Assembly: GCA_900320765.1 (NCBI GenBank)
Contig: ONTN01000086.1
Location: forward strand, 1-8,940
DNA from: an uncultured Eubacteriales bacterium
GTDB lineage: Bacteria; Bacillota; Clostridia; Oscillospirales; Oscillospiraceae
Reading direction: 5' to 3'
Length of the DNA: 8,940 nt
Position numbers and translations under genes: made by a program. The notes below the pieces were generated by a model. It saw only the letters and a program-made list of their open reading frames with translations. It was not told the origin of the DNA and ran no database searches. Each line of letters starts with the position of its first letter. Within the stretch, counting starts at the first letter, position 1. Of the stretch, positions 6,233 through 8,940 are shown piece by piece.

Positions 6233-8701
6233 GAGCTCGACCTTGTGCTCACAACGCGGGACAGGGCGGAGAACGACCCGGAGAAGCGGGTGCCGATGTG
6301 CGGAGTGCCCTACCATTCGGCCGAGGCGTATATCGCCCGCCTTATCCAGCGCGGCTACAAGGTCGCCATCTGCGAGCAGACGGAGGACCCCGCCACGGCG
6401 AAGGGGCTCGTCGACAGGGACGTAATCAGGATAGTGACCCCCGGCACGGTGACGGACGCCTCGATGCTCGATGAATCGAGGTCGAATTACATAGCCTCCT
6501 GCTATTTAGACGCGGACGGGGCCGCGGTATGCTTCGCGGATATATCAACGGGCGAGATCTGCGCCCGCAGCTTCCCCCGCTCCGAGAGCCAGCGGGTATT
6601 GAACGAGCTTGCCCGCTTCTCCCCCTCCGAGGCCGTGCTGAACGAGGCCGCCGCCGAGGACGGAGAGATCGAATTCCTTTTGCGCGAGAGGCTGCGCTGC
6701 CTTAGCGAAAAGGACGACAATCGCTTTGACTATATGCAGAGCACGATGCGCGTCTGCGAGCAGTTCTCCGTCGCCTCCGTGGACGAGCTCGGTCTTGAGA
6801 ATGAGCCGCAGGCCGTATGCGCGATAGGCGCCCTTTTGAGCTACGCCATTGAGACGCAGAAGACCGGCCTTGAGCATATAAACAAGCTCGATTTCTACTC
6901 TGACGGGCGGTATATGGAGCTCGATATGGAGACGATAAGAAACCTTGAGCTTCTGTATTCCGGGCACGACAGGCAGAAGCGCGGCAGCCTTATCTGGGCG
7001 ATGGACAGGACCCGCACCCCGATGGGCGCGAGGCTCCTGCGCTCCTGGGTATCGCGTCCCCTCCTCTCCCCGGCGGCGATAACCCGCAGATCGGCGGCCA
7101 TCGAGGAGCTCTATTCCGACAACGTCAACCGAAATGAGATCGCCCGCGAGCTCAAGGGCATAGGCGATATCGAGAGGCTTATCGGCAGGATAGTCTACGG
7201 GACGGCAAACGCCCGCGACCTTGCCTCCCTCGCCGCCTCCCTCGCCCCGCTTGCGGACGTGACCGGGCTTATGGAGGGCTTTGGCTCCCGCGCCCTTTGC
7301 GATATCAGGGATATGGATCTTATGGGCGATATCGTCGCCGCCGTCACCGCGGTGATAACGGACGACCCGCCCTTCTCCGTCCGCGAGGGCGGTATGATCC
7401 GCGAGGGATACGACCCCGAGGTGGACAGGCTCCGCTCCCTTCTCTCCAATTCATCAGCCGCCCTCGCAAATATCGAGGCGAGGGAGAGGCAGCGCACGGG
7501 CAAAAAGCTGAAGGTGGGCTACAACAAGGTCTTCGGCTATTACATTGAGATACCGCGCAGCCAGTCTCACGACGTGCCCGAGGACTATATAAGAAAGCAG
7601 ACGCTCGTGAACGGGGAGCGCTTCATAACAGAGGAGCTTAAAAACCTTGAGACCGAGCTTCTGAGCGCGAAGGACAGGGTGGCCGATCTCGAATACAGCA
7701 TCTTTTCCGACCTGAGGCAGCGCATAGCCCGCGAGGTCTTGAGGATACAGGATACCGCCCGCAGAACGGCCGAGCTCGACGTTCTCGTCTCCCTCGCAGA
7801 CTGCGCCGTCTCCCGCGGCTGGGTCAGGCCTGAGATAACGGGCGACGGGATAATCGATATCCGCGACGGGCGTCACCCGGTGGTGGAGCTCACCCAGAAG
7901 GAGACCCTCTTCGTTCCGAACGACACCCGCCTCGGCGGAGCCTTCGGGCGCACCGCCGTTATAACCGGGCCGAATATGGCGGGAAAATCCACCTATATGC
8001 GGCAGACCGCCCTCATCGTGCTGATGGCGCAGATGGGCTCCTTCGTGCCCGCGAAAAGCGCGAGCATAGGCATAGTCGACCGGGTGTTCACCCGCATCGG
8101 CGCTTCCGACGACCTCTCCGCCGGCCGCTCCACCTTTATGGTGGAGATGACGGAGGTTGCGAATATCTTAAAGAACGCGACTGCCCGCTCCCTTCTCATT
8201 CTCGACGAGATAGGCCGCGGCACCTCGACCTACGACGGAATGGCGATAGCCCGCGCCGTAGTCGAATACTGCACGGATAAGAAGACTCTCGGCGCGAAAA
8301 CTATGTTCGCCACGCATTATCACGAGCTCACCGCCCTTGAGGGCGAGGTGGACGGAGTGAAAAACTACAACATCACGGCGAAGAAGCGCGGCGGGTCGAT
8401 AATCTTTCTACGCAAAATAGTGCCCGGCGGAGCCGACGATTCCTACGGAATCGAGGTCGCCGGACTTGCGGGCGTGCCCGCTCCCGTGATAAAGCGGGCA
8501 AATCAGGTGCTCTCAGACCTCGTCTCAGGCGCGGCTCCCGCGGCAAAAGCCCCCCGGTCTGAGGAAGAGGAGCAGTTCTCCCTCGGCTCCATCTCCGAGG
8601 CCGAGGCACTCGACGCCCTTAAAAATACCGACCTCAACACGATAACGCCCATAGAGGCGATGAATCTTCTCTACGCGCTCAAAAAGAAGGTGACCGAATA
8701 A
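6144..8701 (+). pseudogene. mutS: DNA mismatch repair protein MutS, disrupted by an N-terminal frameshift deletion
   Basis: MutS recognises mismatches and recruits MutL. The native start is ATG 6144 (MPQDTPMMRQYNKIK), with AAAGGA 12 nt upstream. That frame matches MutS for 29 residues, to FFRLGD at 6228-6230, then goes out of frame and stops at 6423-6425. From GAG at 6233 (ELDLVLTTRD) the remaining ~820 residues follow in another frame without interruption. Compared with the B. subtilis protein as I recall it, 13 codons plus one base are missing, about 40 bp, including the Phe-Xaa-Glu (FYE) mismatch-reading motif. The rest is complete: VPMCGVPYHS, the core and clamp (GYNKVFGYYIE), Walker A GPNMAGKST (7967-7993), Walker B LLILDEIGRGTSTYDG from 8192, ATHYHEL, and a C-terminal QFSLG resembling the beta-clamp peptide. 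A long open frame from TTG 6113 exists, but its first 40 codons are not MutS and the TTG has no Shine-Dalgarno site. It may be a real null allele or an assembly error. Confidence 0.85.
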
Positions 8702-8940
8702 TGAAGAAGGGCTTTCCCTTCCCGATGTCAAAATCCGAATCCATAGTCGGCTGGGTGTGGGCCTTCGTCCACGTCTTCGCCCTCTCCTATATCCTCTACG
8801 CCCTGTACACCTACGTGCTCGCGGATATGGGCGTCAAGTACACGGACGCCGGTTTCAACCTCGTGTATTACGCGGTGAGCTTCGTCTTCCTCCTCGTCTT
8901 CCTCTTCAACTATCTCAGGACGTCGTTCCGCCATCTGACC
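8701..8940 (+). CDS. Integral membrane protein, N-terminal part (runs off the right edge)
   Basis: The first 80 codons are present and the frame is open to the window end. The ATG at 8701 overlaps the last base of the mutS TAA (TAATG), and AAGAAGG lies about 10 nt upstream, so it is likely translationally coupled to mutS and co-transcribed. Two hydrophobic helices are visible, at about residues 15-40 (rich in Val, Phe, Tyr and Trp) and 52-71, separated by a short polar loop (DMGVKYTDAG) and followed by a basic stretch (RTSFRH). The basic N-terminus suggests a cytoplasmic start. I do not recognise the family with certainty; the N-terminus resembles multi-helix membrane proteins of Clostridia, possibly CPBP-type intramembrane proteases, whose defining motifs would lie beyond the edge. 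No mismatch-repair role is implied by the position alone. Confidence 0.75.
   Translation, partial: MKKGFPFPMSKSESIVGWVWAFVHVFALSYILYALYTYVLADMGVKYTDAGFNLVYYAVSFVFLLVFLFNYLRTSFRHLT

Noticed and set aside
6221..6240. Programmed ribosomal frameshift in mutS
   Set aside because: No X-XXY-YYZ slippery heptamer or stop-dependent +1 site is present at the junction, and a shift would still leave 13 conserved codons missing.
1..8940. CRISPR arrays, tRNA or rRNA genes, insertion sequences, phage or toxin-antitoxin genes
   Set aside because: No spaced direct repeats, no cloverleaf or rRNA signature and no transposase or integrase motifs were seen on either strand; nearly all bases lie in the housekeeping genes listed.

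Overview
The window looks like chromosome from a fairly GC-rich, fermentative Bacillota bacterium, most likely class Clostridia (Oscillospirales-like). This placement is inference. It rests on the Gram-positive type Hfq (YKHAIS Sm2 motif), a MutL with the endonuclease domain, strong AGGAG-type Shine-Dalgarno sites, GTG starts and the gene set. No plasmid, phage, transposase, CRISPR, tRNA or rRNA is visible.

Layout: a 133-bp AT-rich divergent promoter region (4448-4580) separates two operons. To the left, on the minus strand, are an alanine-racemase-fold protein (3377-4447), mutL (1480-3375), miaA (551-1483), hfq (241-501) and the start of a HlyD-like membrane-fusion protein (227 to beyond the left edge). 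The genes overlap or sit 1 to 49 bp apart, so they probably form one transcript. To the right, on the plus strand, are miaB (4581-5984), a 159-bp structured intergenic region, mutS (6144-8701) and the start of a small-helix membrane protein (8701 to beyond the right edge).

Functional logic: MutS and MutL are the mismatch-repair pair. MiaA and MiaB act in sequence to make ms2i6A at tRNA position 37. Hfq is the RNA-binding Sm-like protein. The mutL-miaA-hfq order is the same as in enterobacteria, so this is an old housekeeping cluster, here split around a bidirectional promoter.

Three things are not ordinary. (1) mutS is disrupted: its native start and first 29 residues are in one frame, the remaining ~820 residues in another. 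The join lacks about 40 bp that should encode the Phe-Xaa-Glu mismatch-recognition motif. (2) The alanine-racemase-like gene lacks the PLP lysine (Ser32 instead) and apparently the catalytic tyrosine, so it is probably a pseudoenzyme or has another function. (3) The miaB-mutS gap holds three consecutive inverted repeats; the last is a predicted 17-bp stem that buries the mutS Shine-Dalgarno sequence and ends at its start codon.
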